Assembly (NCBI GenBank): GCA_002708845.1 | Contig: PAPI01000001.1 | Coordinates: 186,001-250,000, forward strand | Origin: Leeuwenhoekiella sp. | GTDB lineage: Bacteria > Bacteroidota > Bacteroidia > Flavobacteriales > Flavobacteriaceae | Length of the DNA: 64,000 bases | Direction of reading: 5' to 3' | Part shown: in pieces, positions 37,256-46,974 of the stretch | Numbering within the stretch: position 1 is the stretch's first letter | How the letters are laid out: every line of letters starts with the position of its first letter | The notes under the pieces: generated by a model | The model's database searches: none | The model's input: the letters and a program-made list of their open reading frames with translations, nothing else | Told to the model about the DNA's origin: nothing | Made by a program: the position numbers and the translations under genes

Positions 37256-38329
37256 TTAAGGCAATTCGCTTTTACTTTTAAAATAATTCACCAGCAGCGC
37301 AACTACATAATTGTAACTCATCATACCACCGGGTTGGTTATTGGCCCTAAGATAGCTCCCATAGAATTCAGCAAGAATGGGCTCAAGCGGATTCTGATAC
37401 TTCAACCAGAATTCTGCTGATTGCCGGTAATTGGCTAAAATACCCGGTCTAATTTTCGCGACAAGCAATTCTCCGGCATCGGGATTACGCAGATACACAT
37501 CACTTAAACAATAGCGCAAGGCGAAAATATAACCTGAGTATTTAAAATACGGGTCTGTATTATTTGTTGTTGCCATCACCGCGATAAAATTAGCTTCATT
37601 CTCTTTAGCAAATCCTAATTGATGAGCTTCTTCGTGGCAACTCACCAGAGGCCATCTGTGAGGCGGTTGCAGGCCATTTACCTGCGCTTCTTGAGTAATA
37701 GGATTCAGGTATCCGCCAAACCCCATATACGTAAGAGGAAGTCTAAAAAGCGAGTTTTTAATGCTTTTTGGAGAATATTCAAGTTTTGGGAAATTGTCTT
37801 CTACAAGGGCGTAACCCTTCGGAGATTTTTGAAAAACCTCCTGCAACGAGTAGGAGAACTCTACTGGAAGACTGTCTGTTTTCTGAAGCTGCTCGTGCAG
37901 CGTATTCGATTCTTTAATCAGGCGTTGTGTGAGACTGATGAGTTCTTCGGTCGTGTAGTCTTTATCGATATCAAGCGCTTGATGCAGGGGCAGGCGGTAG
38001 TAATTCAAGCCCCATAAGAGATGAAAACTGAAATAAATGATGTTTGCAAAAAGCAGGGATTTGCTAATGAATGCTATAAAATTACGGAAGCGCGTTTTAA
38101 TGAGTTTAAATACCGAAATAATCGCGTAAATAATAAGAAAGCTATACATCACATCCCCAAAAGAGAACGGTATCCAGCCTAAAGCAAGTCGGAATAATTT
38201 GGAACTATACACATAAATCCCGTTGCTGTACCAGGTTTCGATAAACTGCGGAAACTGTGAAATAACTTTTAAAGCCAGAATCTGGAGGATCAACAGAAAC
38301 AAATAGAGCACCGGCTTTTTAAATTTCAT
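37256..38329 (-). CDS. DUF3810 membrane protein with HExxH motif
   Basis: A 357-residue protein with three N-terminal membrane helices (about 5-25, 45-70, 85-110) and a soluble C-terminal domain. The zinc-protease-type motif lies in SCHEEAHQLGFAKENEANF (His-Glu-Glu-Ala-His plus a downstream Glu), which is the hallmark of DUF3810. It is probably an integral-membrane metallopeptidase, although activity is unproven. Last gene of the thr-gcvT transcription unit, 10 bases after the SDR gene. Confidence 0.86.
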   Translation of the reverse strand: MKFKKPVLYLFLLILQILALKVISQFPQFIETWYSNGIYVYSSKLFRLALGWIPFSFGDVMYSFLIIYAIISVFKLIKTRFRNFIAFISKSLLFANIIYFSFHLLWGLNYYRLPLHQALDIDKDYTTEELISLTQRLIKESNTLHEQLQKTDSLPVEFSYSLQEVFQKSPKGYALVEDNFPKLEYSPKSIKNSLFRLPLTYMGFGGYLNPITQEAQVNGLQPPHRWPLVSCHEEAHQLGFAKENEANFIAVMATTNNTDPYFKYSGYIFALRYCLSDVYLRNPDAGELLVAKIRPGILANYRQSAEFWLKYQNPLEPILAEFYGSYLRANNQPGGMMSYNYVVALLVNYFKSKSELP

Positions 38330-38339
38330 ATACTACGGT

Positions 38340-39173
38340 TTAAAATACCTGGGATTCTGCCAATACTTCTTCATTCGTTATTGCGAGATGCTGCGGAAGC
38401 TTATTATCTTTAGGCAAGACCGCCAAATACCGGTCAAAGTTTGAAGTGTATACCAGTTTATACTGCGCTTTTATATCCAGATTTATTTTACGCACAATCT
38501 CCTGAATAAATTCCTGATGGTGTATCAGGTCATTACTTCCCAAATGAAAAATACCCGATAGGTTACGGTTGATGATATAATGTATTTGCTGCCCCAGCTT
38601 CTTGTCTGTGGTGGTATTCATAATGAGATGTGGAAACACTTCAATCTGCGCGTGAAGCAGTATGGCATTTTTAATTTCGCGAATGCGGGGCGAATTCGCT
38701 CCAAAAACCATTGGTAATCTGATAATCGCATACTGGCTTTCCGGCAGAAAATTCAGAAAATAATTCTCGCAACGTATTTTGAGCTTTCCGTATTTGCTTT
38801 CAGAAAGCGTTTTGTCAAACTCATAACTGGGATAATTGGTAAAAGCATCAAATACATTCGCCGAAGACAGATAAATCACAAAAATCCCAGTGCGTAAGGC
38901 AAAATCACACAAATCTTCGTGTGCTTCTACCTGACCTTCAAAATCTCCCCGCAATGCCGAAATCACCAAAGTAGGCCGTACCTGATTTAAAACCTCGTAA
39001 ATACTATCCTGAGTGACATCAAAATGAATAAAATGCTGATTATCTGAATAGATTTTGCCGGTATGGTAGGTGCCATAGGTGTCGTAGTACCGGTGTAATT
39101 CTTTATACAGGGTGCCGCCCAGAAAGCCACTGGCTCCCAGGATGAGGATTCTATGTGATTGCGTTTGTGCGAT
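38340..39173 (-). CDS. NAD-dependent epimerase/RmlD-like reductase without canonical start
   Basis: An extended short-chain dehydrogenase of about 277 residues. Translating upstream of the first usual start restores the Rossmann N-terminus: RILILGASGFLGGTLYKEL, with the GxxGxxG nucleotide motif, then IHFDVTQDSIYEVLNQVRP. An in-frame TAA at 39182-39180 limits the 5' end, and between it and the glycine motif there is no ATG, GTG or TTG; the most likely initiator is ATC at 39173. The gene lies 12 bases after the gcvT stop. It resembles RmlD-like reductases, but the YxxxK region (ESKYGKLKIRCE) is the only catalytic trace. Substrate unknown. A sequencing error or a decayed start are alternatives. 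Confidence 0.78.
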   Translation of the reverse strand: MAQTQSHRILILGASGFLGGTLYKELHRYYDTYGTYHTGKIYSDNQHFIHFDVTQDSIYEVLNQVRPTLVISALRGDFEGQVEAHEDLCDFALRTGIFVIYLSSANVFDAFTNYPSYEFDKTLSESKYGKLKIRCENYFLNFLPESQYAIIRLPMVFGANSPRIREIKNAILLHAQIEVFPHLIMNTTTDKKLGQQIHYIINRNLSGIFHLGSNDLIHHQEFIQEIVRKINLDIKAQYKLVYTSNFDRYLAVLPKDNKLPQHLAITNEEVLAESQVF

Positions 39174-39185
39174 GTAATTTTAAAA

Positions 39186-40268
39186 TTATCCTTTGTAAAA
39201 AGGCAGTTTAACCACTTTTGCCGGGATGTTCTTGTTGCGCACTTTAATGAAAATCTCACTATCCGGACTTGCATACGCTACTTTGACGTAACCCAAACCA
39301 ATTCCTTTCGAAAGGGAGGGAGACATCGTACCAGAAGTAACCACACCAATTACAGTGCCATCGGCATCAACGACCTCATAACCGTGACGGGGAATTCCGC
39401 GTTCAGTCAATTCAAAACCTACGAGTTTACGTTCGGGACCGTTTTCTTTTTCGGCTTTTAAAGCTTCAGAATTAACAAAGTCTTTAGTGAACTTCGTGAT
39501 CCATCCCAAGCCTGCCTCAATAGGAGACGTGGTGTCGTCAATATCATTTCCATACAGGCAATAACCCATCTCCAGGCGCAAGGTGTCGCGTGCGGCAAGA
39601 CCTATGGGTTTAATGCCGAAATCCTTTCCGGCTTCAAATACTTTTTCCCAGAGTTGCTCGGCATATTCGTTATGGCAATAAATCTCAAATCCACCACTTC
39701 CGGTATAACCGGTTGCACTAATGATCACGTGGTCTATACCTGCGAAAGGAGCTACTTCAAAATTGTAGAATTTAATAGCTGAAAGATCCGTATCAGTTAG
39801 TGACTGCATCGCTTCAATGGCTTTTGGACCCTGAATAGCCAAAAGTGAGAAGTTGTCTGAAATATTTTTCAGTTCAACGCCAAAGTCGTTATGGCTGCTG
39901 ATCCATTCCCAGTCTTTTTCAATGTTTGAAGCGTTTACAACCAGAAGGTATTCATTTTCGCGAATGCGGTATACGATCAAATCATCTACGATTCCTCCAT
40001 CATTATTGGGTAAACAGTTATACTGCGCTCCGCCGACTTTTAGCTTAGAAATATCGTTGCTGCACACCTTTTGAAGCAAATCGAGTGCTTTCTCCCCAAT
40101 GGCCAGAAACTCGCCCATATGGGATACATCGAAAACCCCAACGCCATTGCGTACCGTTTCGTGTTCGGCATTTACACCTTCATAAGAAACAGGCATATTG
40201 TAACCGGCAAACGGAACCATTTTAGCTCCAAGACTCTCGTGTATTTTAGTAAGTGCAGTAGATTTCAT
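39186..40268 (-). CDS. gcvT: Aminomethyltransferase (glycine cleavage T protein)
   Basis: A 360-residue T protein: it moves the aminomethyl group from lipoylated H protein to tetrahydrofolate. Family blocks visible are [53 protein letters not shown], and [17 protein letters not shown]. Length is normal. It sits between thrC and the SDR in the same transcription unit; thrC to gcvT links threonine and glycine metabolism. gcvH and gcvP are not in the window. Confidence 0.96.
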   Translation of the reverse strand: MKSTALTKIHESLGAKMVPFAGYNMPVSYEGVNAEHETVRNGVGVFDVSHMGEFLAIGEKALDLLQKVCSNDISKLKVGGAQYNCLPNNDGGIVDDLIVYRIRENEYLLVVNASNIEKDWEWISSHNDFGVELKNISDNFSLLAIQGPKAIEAMQSLTDTDLSAIKFYNFEVAPFAGIDHVIISATGYTGSGGFEIYCHNEYAEQLWEKVFEAGKDFGIKPIGLAARDTLRLEMGYCLYGNDIDDTTSPIEAGLGWITKFTKDFVNSEALKAEKENGPERKLVGFELTERGIPRHGYEVVDADGTVIGVVTSGTMSPSLSKGIGLGYVKVAYASPDSEIFIKVRNKNIPAKVVKLPFYKG

Positions 40269-40322
40269 CTGTGATTTTTTAAGAGCACAAATGTATCAAA
40301 ACTGCATTTAAAACGAGGGAGA

Positions 40323-41621
40323 CTAGCCCAACAAAAAAGACTTAAATTCTTCGTAGTTTTTAATGGCCGTAGCTTGCTTTTCCTTATGCATAACTTCTTC
40401 AATTTGCGGTGGAATCGCAATTTCTGCGTCAATAACCGGATTAACCACCGGTAAAAACTTCACAGGATGCGCGGTTTCTAAGAAGATTCCGTAGGCATCA
40501 GGATGGTCTTTGAGGTAGTTTTTAAGTCCTAAATAACCCACTGCACCGTGCGGATCTGCAACGTACCCGGTTTTTTTATAGATGTGCTGCATCGCCTCTT
40601 TAGTCTGCTCATCGTCGTAAGAGAACGATGATAATTTCTGCGAAAGGGCTTCCAGATCGTTATTAAAGAGTTTTTGAATACGAATAAAGTTAGACGGATC
40701 ACCTACATCCATCGCGTTGCTTATCGTTGCTACTGAAGGTTTTGGTTTGTAAACACCGGTTTTTAGAAACTCAGGTACGATATCATTTCGGTTTACAGAA
40801 GCTACAAAATGCTTTACCGGCATCCCTAATTTGTGAGCAACCATACCGGCACAAATGTTTCCAAAGTTTCCGCTTGGCACTGAAAATACCAGTTCTTTCC
40901 CTTTAGATTTTGCCTGTTTGTAAGCAAATAAGAAGTAAAATAACTGCGGCAACCAACGCGCGATATTGATCGAATTGGCTGAGGTCAACTTGCGTTTTGA
41001 AGTGATTTCTTCATCCAAAAAGGCGGTTTTTACCATAGCCTGGCAATCATCAAAAACACCATCAACTTCCAGGGCTTTAATATTTGCACCAAGTGTCGTC
41101 AATTGTTTTTCCTGAATGTCACTTACTTTTCCGGTAGGGTAGAGGATCACAACATCTACACCGTCAACATTTAAAAAACCGCGTGCAACAGCGCCGCCGG
41201 TATCTCCACTGGTAGCCACCAAAACCGTAACCGGTTCTTTAGTCTCTTTTTGAGCTGAAAAGTACCCAAGGCAACGTGCCATAAAACGCGCACCAACATC
41301 TTTAAAAGCCATTGTTGGGCCGTGAAATAATTCAAGGGTTGCGATGTTTTCTTCCAGTTCGACAACCGGAAAATCAAAAGAAAGTACATCGGCGATGATG
41401 TCTTTTAGATCTGCATCCGGGATGACGCCATCTACAAATTGATGGATCGCCTGAAAGGCAATTTCGTTGTTTGAAAGCTCTTCAATATTCTCAAAAAATG
41501 AGGCTGGAAGGGGTTTGATTTCTTCCGGAAAATACAAGCCTTTATCCGGAGCAATTCCTCGTACAACTGCTTCCTCTAAACCTACTTCCGGGGCCTTTCC
41601 GTTTAAACTGTAATAGTTCAT
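40323..41621 (-). CDS. thrC: Threonine synthase
   Basis: A PLP enzyme converting O-phosphohomoserine to threonine. The PLP-Lys lies in TMAFKDVGARFMARCL; VATSGDTGGAVARGF and SVPSGNFGNICAG are the phosphate-binding blocks. Start chosen at 41621 (MNYYSLNGKAP), the family-typical N-terminus; a longer frame from 41663 adds 14 residues not expected. Third gene of thrABC, 87 bases after thrB. Confidence 0.95.
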   Translation of the reverse strand: MNYYSLNGKAPEVGLEEAVVRGIAPDKGLYFPEEIKPLPASFFENIEELSNNEIAFQAIHQFVDGVIPDADLKDIIADVLSFDFPVVELEENIATLELFHGPTMAFKDVGARFMARCLGYFSAQKETKEPVTVLVATSGDTGGAVARGFLNVDGVDVVILYPTGKVSDIQEKQLTTLGANIKALEVDGVFDDCQAMVKTAFLDEEITSKRKLTSANSINIARWLPQLFYFLFAYKQAKSKGKELVFSVPSGNFGNICAGMVAHKLGMPVKHFVASVNRNDIVPEFLKTGVYKPKPSVATISNAMDVGDPSNFIRIQKLFNNDLEALSQKLSSFSYDDEQTKEAMQHIYKKTGYVADPHGAVGYLGLKNYLKDHPDAYGIFLETAHPVKFLPVVNPVIDAEIAIPPQIEEVMHKEKQATAIKNYEEFKSFLLG

Positions 41622-41708
41622 ATTCTTATGGTATTCGTGCGGTAATTTTTTCTGAAAATTCACTTTTCCTACAACTAGGAATATTTCCGAATCAGACGAT
41701 TTTACCGA

Positions 41709-42638
41709 TTATTTTTGTTCTAAAATTCTATTTCCGTGCTTTGAAACCCGAGAGACGTAACTCTCACTCTTCATATTTTTTTCTTTCAGCGCCTTTTTTA
41801 ATTCAAATTCAACTAAACCAGCATTTTGCAATCCTTTACTTAAGGTAAACATTGAAGGTCCGGAGCCGCTAATTCCAAACGCTAAACCGCCATTTTTTAA
41901 TGCTGTTTCTTTGTAAAAGTCAAAATCTGGTATCAGATTTTTTCGATGGGGTTCAACCAAAACATCCTGGGTGCTTGATGCAATTAAACCGTAATCTGCC
42001 TCATATAATCCTGCGATTAATCCGGCCAGATTTCCGGTCTGTTTGATCGCATTTTTAAGCGAAACCTGCTCGGGTAAAATCTCCCGGGCCTCTTTGGTTT
42101 TGATGGTAATATGCGGATGAATTATGGTCACAAATAACTCTTCAGGAACCGGAAGCGAAACAATTTTTAAAGGTTCGTATCCGGTGATCAATGTGAAGCC
42201 TCCGTAAAGACACGGAGCAACATTATCTGCGTGTTCATTTCCGCTTGCAACAGCTTCTCCTTTCATTCCAAAAGCGGTTAGCTCCAGATTGCTGATAGGG
42301 GTTTCTAAAAACTGATTGATGCCAAAAACGATTCCTGCTGCACTTGCTGCGCTGCTTCCCACACCACTTCCTAAACGGATTTTTTTATGAATCTCAATTT
42401 CAAAACCAAAATCCAGATTTAAAGCTTCGACCATTGCCAAACCGGCAACGCCAACTACATTTTCTTTTGCTTCATAAGGCAATTCTGCGCCGGTAATTTT
42501 GGTGATTTTAATGCCTTTTTCAGCAACTTTACGTATGACCATCTCGTCACCAAGACCGTCTAGCGCAAAGCCCAAAACATCAAATCCGCAATTTACATTG
42601 GCCACCGTCGCCGGTGAAAAAACCCGTATTTCGTTCAT
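41709..42638 (-). CDS. thrB: Homoserine kinase
   Basis: A 309-residue GHMP kinase that phosphorylates homoserine. The N-terminus RVFSPATVANVNCGFDVLGFA, the ATP-binding GSGVGSSAASAAG near residue 92 and the C-terminal GISGSGPSMFTL are diagnostic. It lies 11 bases after thrA, in the thrABC order. Confidence 0.97.
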   Translation of the reverse strand: MNEIRVFSPATVANVNCGFDVLGFALDGLGDEMVIRKVAEKGIKITKITGAELPYEAKENVVGVAGLAMVEALNLDFGFEIEIHKKIRLGSGVGSSAASAAGIVFGINQFLETPISNLELTAFGMKGEAVASGNEHADNVAPCLYGGFTLITGYEPLKIVSLPVPEELFVTIIHPHITIKTKEAREILPEQVSLKNAIKQTGNLAGLIAGLYEADYGLIASSTQDVLVEPHRKNLIPDFDFYKETALKNGGLAFGISGSGPSMFTLSKGLQNAGLVEFELKKALKEKNMKSESYVSRVSKHGNRILEQK

Positions 42639-42649
42639 CAGTTCAGTTT

Positions 42650-45088
42650 TTAAAAGGTTGCTGTTCTGATAATGTCTGCAAACAATCCGGAAGCAGTTAC
42701 ATCTCCACCGGCTCCTGCACCTTTAATCTGCATCGGTTGCTCGGGATAGCGGTCTGTAAAGAACAGCACGATATTGTCTGATCCTTTCAAGTCGTAAAAT
42801 GGATGCCCTTCGGGTACGCTTTGCAAGCCTACGCTGGCTTTACCGTTGTCCAATTGCGCCACGTACTTGAGGCGGTGATTCTTGGCTTCGGCATCTGCAA
42901 CCAGTTTTTCAAAATGTGCAGCATCTTCTTTAAGAGTTTCAAAGAAATGAGGCACATCGCTACTATTCAGGTTTTTATCAGTAAGGAAAGGCTCGTTGGT
43001 GATATCTTCTAGATTGATTTTTAGTCCGCTCTCACGTGCCAAGATCAATATCTTTCGGGCCACATCTACACCGCTTAAATCGATACGTGGATCAGGTTCT
43101 GTAAAACCTTCAGCCTTTGCGGCCTGCACTACATCGTGGAAACTTTCGCCTGATTTAAAATTATTGAAGACAAAATTCAAACTTCCGGAAAGCACCGCCT
43201 GAATGCGGTTTACGCGGTCTCCTGAAGCAATCAGGTTATTAAGCGTGTCGATGATGGGTAGTCCCGCGCCTACGTTTGTTTCAAACAAAAGCGGAGCGTT
43301 ATACGCTTTGCTCAGGCGTTTCAGTTCACTGTATTTGGCATAATCTGAAGAAGCTGCAATTTTATTACAGGCCACAACAGCAACACTTTGCTTCAGGTAT
43401 TTGCCGTACATATCGGCAACATCTGCATTTGCCGTGATGTCTACAAAAATACTGTTACGTTGATTCTGGTTGACCACAGCCTCATGAAAACCATCTAGAG
43501 TTGCAGATTCCCCGCCTTCCAACGCTTCTTTCCAGTTATTGAGGTCGATACCGTTTTCATCAATATGCATTTTTCGGCTGTTGCTCAGGCCTAAAACGCG
43601 CATATTGATATTGAGGTGCTTCTTGAGATAGTCCTGTTGCTGGTTAATCTGGTTCAGCAATTTTTCGCCCACATTACCTACACCCGTAATAAACAGGTTA
43701 AGCTGCTTGCGTTGCGCTTCAAAGAAACGCTCGTGAAGACTGTTTAAAGCCTTTTTAACGTCTTTTTGAGCGATAACCGCAGAGATGTTCTTCTCACTTG
43801 CTCCCTGTGCGATAGCGCGAATGTTTACGTTGTTTTTACCTAAAGTACTAAACATCTTCCCGCTGATGCCCTGATGACTTTTCATCTGGTCGCCTACTAG
43901 AGCGATGATGCTCAAACCAATTTCAAGATTTAACGGATCAATTTTATTTAGTGAAATCTCATACTCAAACTCCTCGTCAATCGCATTCTTGGCTTTACCG
44001 GCATCTTCTTCCATAACACCCAGACAGATGCTGTGTTCGCTACTGGCCTGTGTAATCAAAATGATATTGATGCCCTGATTGCTTAAGGTTTCAAAAAGAC
44101 GCTTGCTGATTCCGGGGATACCTACCATTCCGCCGCCTTCAAGTGTAAGCAGTGCAATATTGCTGATGTTACTCAAGCCTTTTATCGGGTTTTCGCTTAC
44201 ACCTTCCTGATTGTGGATTAATGTTCCTGCATCTTCGGGAGCCATGGTGTTTTTAATGCGGATGGGGATGTTTTTGCTCATTACCGGAACAATCGTGGGG
44301 GGATATAACACTTTGGCTCCAAAATGCGAAAGTTCCATCGCCTCGTGATAGGAAATGCTTTCAATAGGTTTTGCCTGTTTTACCAGTTTGGGATTAGCAG
44401 TATACATTCCGCTTACATCGGTATAGATTTCTACCTGATCTACATCTAGAGCCGCAGCAACAATTGCAGCAGTAAAATCAGAACCGCCCCGACCTAAAGT
44501 CGTTGTTTCTCCATTTGCAGAACTGGCAATAAATCCGGGTAAAACGGTAATTTGTTGTTTCGCCTTTGCGAAATAATATTCCAGCTGACTGTTGGTTACT
44601 TTGTAATTTACACCTGCTTTAGTATGCTTGTCATTGGTGGTAATTAAATCCCGACTGTCTTTACGCGCTGCATCCAGACCTTTGGCATACATCGCACGTG
44701 CGATAATTGAGGAGGATAAAATTTCGCCGTAGGCTAAAAGCTTATCAACTGTTTTTGGAGAAAGCTCGTTAATGAGGTAAATCCCATTAAGCAGGGAGTT
44801 GAGATCGTCAAGCAATCCCTGAATTTCGTTTATAGCATCGCTATCGTCAGGAACCAATGCCTTTACAAACTCGAGATGTTTAGCTTCGATTTCGTTGAAG
44901 ATAGGTGCGTAATCTTCTTTGGTGCTGGCTTGTATACCGCACTGCATCAGCAAATCGGTAATGCCGCCCAGAGCAGAAACCACGACCGTAATACGATCCT
45001 GTTTAGCTTCGTTAGAAACAATGTTGATGACTTGATTTATGTTTGCGACGCTTCCTACAGAAGTACCGCCAAATTTTAAAACACGCAT
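42650..45088 (-). CDS. thrA: Bifunctional aspartokinase / homoserine dehydrogenase
   Basis: An 812-residue fusion. The kinase half starts MRVLKFGGTSVGS and contains GRGGSDFTAAIVAAALD; ACT regulatory repeats lie about 310-450; the dehydrogenase half begins near 465 with LFITGVGNVGEKLL and has ACNKIAAS and SGSLNFVF. It carries out the first and third steps of threonine synthesis and is likely feedback-regulated by Thr through the ACT domains. A Thr/Ile-rich leader frame lies 64 bases upstream. Confidence 0.97.
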   Translation of the reverse strand: MRVLKFGGTSVGSVANINQVINIVSNEAKQDRITVVVSALGGITDLLMQCGIQASTKEDYAPIFNEIEAKHLEFVKALVPDDSDAINEIQGLLDDLNSLLNGIYLINELSPKTVDKLLAYGEILSSSIIARAMYAKGLDAARKDSRDLITTNDKHTKAGVNYKVTNSQLEYYFAKAKQQITVLPGFIASSANGETTTLGRGGSDFTAAIVAAALDVDQVEIYTDVSGMYTANPKLVKQAKPIESISYHEAMELSHFGAKVLYPPTIVPVMSKNIPIRIKNTMAPEDAGTLIHNQEGVSENPIKGLSNISNIALLTLEGGGMVGIPGISKRLFETLSNQGINIILITQASSEHSICLGVMEEDAGKAKNAIDEEFEYEISLNKIDPLNLEIGLSIIALVGDQMKSHQGISGKMFSTLGKNNVNIRAIAQGASEKNISAVIAQKDVKKALNSLHERFFEAQRKQLNLFITGVGNVGEKLLNQINQQQDYLKKHLNINMRVLGLSNSRKMHIDENGIDLNNWKEALEGGESATLDGFHEAVVNQNQRNSIFVDITANADVADMYGKYLKQSVAVVACNKIAASSDYAKYSELKRLSKAYNAPLLFETNVGAGLPIIDTLNNLIASGDRVNRIQAVLSGSLNFVFNNFKSGESFHDVVQAAKAEGFTEPDPRIDLSGVDVARKILILARESGLKINLEDITNEPFLTDKNLNSSDVPHFFETLKEDAAHFEKLVADAEAKNHRLKYVAQLDNGKASVGLQSVPEGHPFYDLKGSDNIVLFFTDRYPEQPMQIKGAGAGGDVTASGLFADIIRTATF

Positions 45089-45152
45089 GGGTTTTGTGTT
45101 TGAAAGGTTTTAAAAATGAGTTGTTTTCGTGTAAACACGAGCAGTTGCGAAG

Positions 45153-45254
45153 TTATATGTTTATACAATACCCCAAAGGGGTAATAATAATGAAAGCAAT
45201 CGCAAGACCTGTGGTCGCGATAATTGAAGTAAACGTTGTGTTAATTGCTTTCAT
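45153..45254 (-). CDS. Thr/Ile-rich leader peptide of the thr operon
   Basis: A 33-codon frame starting ATG at 45254 and ending TAA at 45153, 64 bases before thrA. It begins MKAINTTFTSIIATTG; of its 33 residues six are Thr and nine Ile, the two end-product amino acids of the pathway and the ones used in the enterobacterial thr leader. Its RNA can pair its first 11 bases with bases 45200-45190 (ATGAAAGCAAT with ATTGCTTTCAT) around an inner hairpin (45200-45220), and ends in ACCCC/GGGGT. A promoter with -7 box TACTTTTG lies just upstream. I found no U-tailed terminator before thrA, so the read-out mechanism is open. Confidence 0.7.
   Translation of the reverse strand: MKAINTTFTSIIATTGLAIAFIIITPLGYCINI
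45169..45220 (-). promoter_or_regulatory. Secondary structure within the thr leader
   Basis: Inner hairpin TCGCGACC-ACA-GGTC..GCGA at 45220-45200 (with a TT bulge) inside the 11-base long-range pairing 45254-45244 with 45200-45190, then TACCCC-TTT-GGGGTA at 45183-45169. The hairpins cover the Thr14-Thr15 and Ile22-Thr25 codons. Confidence 0.55.
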
Positions 45255-45274
45255 TGATACTTAACTGTTGCTGT

Positions 45275-45304
45275 CAAAAGTATTATTTTTACAGGGAAGC
45301 ACAA
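45275..45304 (-). promoter_or_regulatory. Promoter of the thr operon leader
   Basis: On the minus strand TTG (45304-45302), a 19-base spacer and TACTTTTG (45282-45275). Expected transcription start is about 45268, leaving about 14 bases before the leader-peptide ATG. Confidence 0.72.
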
Positions 45305-45420
45305 GCTAAAAGCGGCATTTTTAGGGATTTATCAACGATCCTGTTTTAAACCGAAAAATCAACAATTAAACATCAACTTGCCGCTATTCCTTACGAATAT
45401 TCTAAACATTATCCTTTTCC

Positions 45421-46974
45421 ATGAAAATTCTTAGCAAAGATCAAGTCTATGAAGCCGACCAGGCTACGGTTAAATCTGAAGATATTCCATCAATTAATTT
45501 GATGGAGCGTGCCGGAGGTTATGCCTTTCATTATTTACACCAGCGTTTACAGGGACAGCCGGTAAACATTAAGATTTTTTGCGGGATTGGTAATAATGGG
45601 GGAGATGGTCTGGTCATCGCCCGTAACCTGATAGAACATAATTATACAGTTTCAGTTTATATTTTGAATTACAGCGAGCACCGGAGCAAGGATTTTTTGC
45701 TGGCGTTAGAAGCTCTAAAAGGGATGACCAAAAAATGGCCAGAGGTTTTGAAATCTGCTGAAGATTTCCCGGAGATTGCACCTGAAGATTTAGTTGTGGA
45801 TTGCATTTTTGGTATTGGAATAAACCGTCCGGCAGATGGCTGGGTGCAGCAATTGTTTAAAAAGATAAACGCTAGCGGAGCCTACACCTTATCGATCGAC
45901 GTGCCTTCAGGGATGGCGGTTGATCGTATTTTGCCTGAAGGTGAAGTCGTGCGACCCACCGTGGTATTGACCTTTCAAACGCCAAAACTGGTCTTTTTTC
46001 TTCCGCAAAGCGGAAAATACATCAACAATTGGGAAGTTTTAGATATTGGTTTAGATCGAAATTATCTGAATACGGTTAAGACCAAAGCGCAACTCATCGG
46101 CAAAACGGAAGCACAACAGATGTACCGGCCACGACAGAAATTCAGTCATAAAGGTACCTACGGGCACGCGCTCATCGTTGCAGGAAGTTACGGTAAAATG
46201 GGAGCTGCAGTTCTCTGTAGCAAAGCCTGCCTGAGTAGTGGTGCAGGCCTGGTGACAGCTTATGCTACGCGACAGGGACTTCCTGTTTTACAGAACTCGG
46301 TTCCGGAAGTGATGGTCGTTACAGACCGGCACGATGGGCATTATCTCGAGGAACTCAAATTTGATCTGGAACCTGATGTTATTGGTATCGGACCGGGATT
46401 GGGAACCGAAAAGCCCACCCAAAATGCCTTTGAAACCTTTTTAAAAGCAAATAAAACACCCCTGGTTCTGGATGCAGATGCCTTGAATATGCTGGCTAAA
46501 AACCAGGCACTTTTAAAATATTTACCAAAATATTCAGTACTCACACCACATCCTAAAGAACTGGAGCGTTTGATCGGGGAGTGGAAGGATGATTTTGAGA
46601 AACTGGAGAAAGCGGAAGCTTTTTCGAAGAAATACAACTGTGTTTTGGTCTGTAAAGATGCACATACCATTGTGGTTTTTGACGGAAATTACTACGTAAA
46701 CAATAGCGGAAACCCGGGAATGGCTACCGGCGGAAGCGGCGACGTCTTAACCGGAATTATTACCGGACTTATCGCACAGGGTTACGATGCGTTGACGGCA
46801 GCGATTTTTGGATCCTACATCCACGGAAGGGCAGCGGACATTGCTATAAACCACACGGGTTATGAAGGACTCACCGCAGGAGTGATCATCGAATTTTTAG
46901 GTCAGGCGTTTCTGGATTTATTCAGCAAACCGGAACAGGAGAAAAAGCAAGAAATACGAAATATAGAAGGCTGA
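45421..46974 (+). CDS. nnr: Bifunctional NAD(P)H-hydrate epimerase / ADP-dependent dehydratase
   Basis: A 517-residue fusion that repairs hydrated NAD(P)H. The N-terminal YjeF domain (about 1-215) has CGIGNNGGDGLVIARNL and DCIFGIGINRPADG; the C-terminal kinase-like dehydratase domain (about 225-505) has KGTYGHALIVAGSYGKMGAA, LDADALNML and the ATP/ADP loop TGGSGDVLTGIITG. Both halves look complete. It is divergent from the thr operon. Confidence 0.95.
   Translation: MKILSKDQVYEADQATVKSEDIPSINLMERAGGYAFHYLHQRLQGQPVNIKIFCGIGNNGGDGLVIARNLIEHNYTVSVYILNYSEHRSKDFLLALEALKGMTKKWPEVLKSAEDFPEIAPEDLVVDCIFGIGINRPADGWVQQLFKKINASGAYTLSIDVPSGMAVDRILPEGEVVRPTVVLTFQTPKLVFFLPQSGKYINNWEVLDIGLDRNYLNTVKTKAQLIGKTEAQQMYRPRQKFSHKGTYGHALIVAGSYGKMGAAVLCSKACLSSGAGLVTAYATRQGLPVLQNSVPEVMVVTDRHDGHYLEELKFDLEPDVIGIGPGLGTEKPTQNAFETFLKANKTPLVLDADALNMLAKNQALLKYLPKYSVLTPHPKELERLIGEWKDDFEKLEKAEAFSKKYNCVLVCKDAHTIVVFDGNYYVNNSGNPGMATGGSGDVLTGIITGLIAQGYDALTAAIFGSYIHGRAADIAINHTGYEGLTAGVIIEFLGQAFLDLFSKPEQEKKQEIRNIEG

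Noticed and set aside
38987..39274. A 95-codon minus-strand frame at the SDR/gcvT junction
   Set aside because: It is out of phase with both genes; the other frame gives the Rossmann GASGFLGG motif in continuity with the SDR, so this is a shadow.
45169..45183. ACCCC/GGGGT hairpin as the thr terminator
   Set aside because: It is not followed by a T-run on the minus strand and lies within the leader frame.
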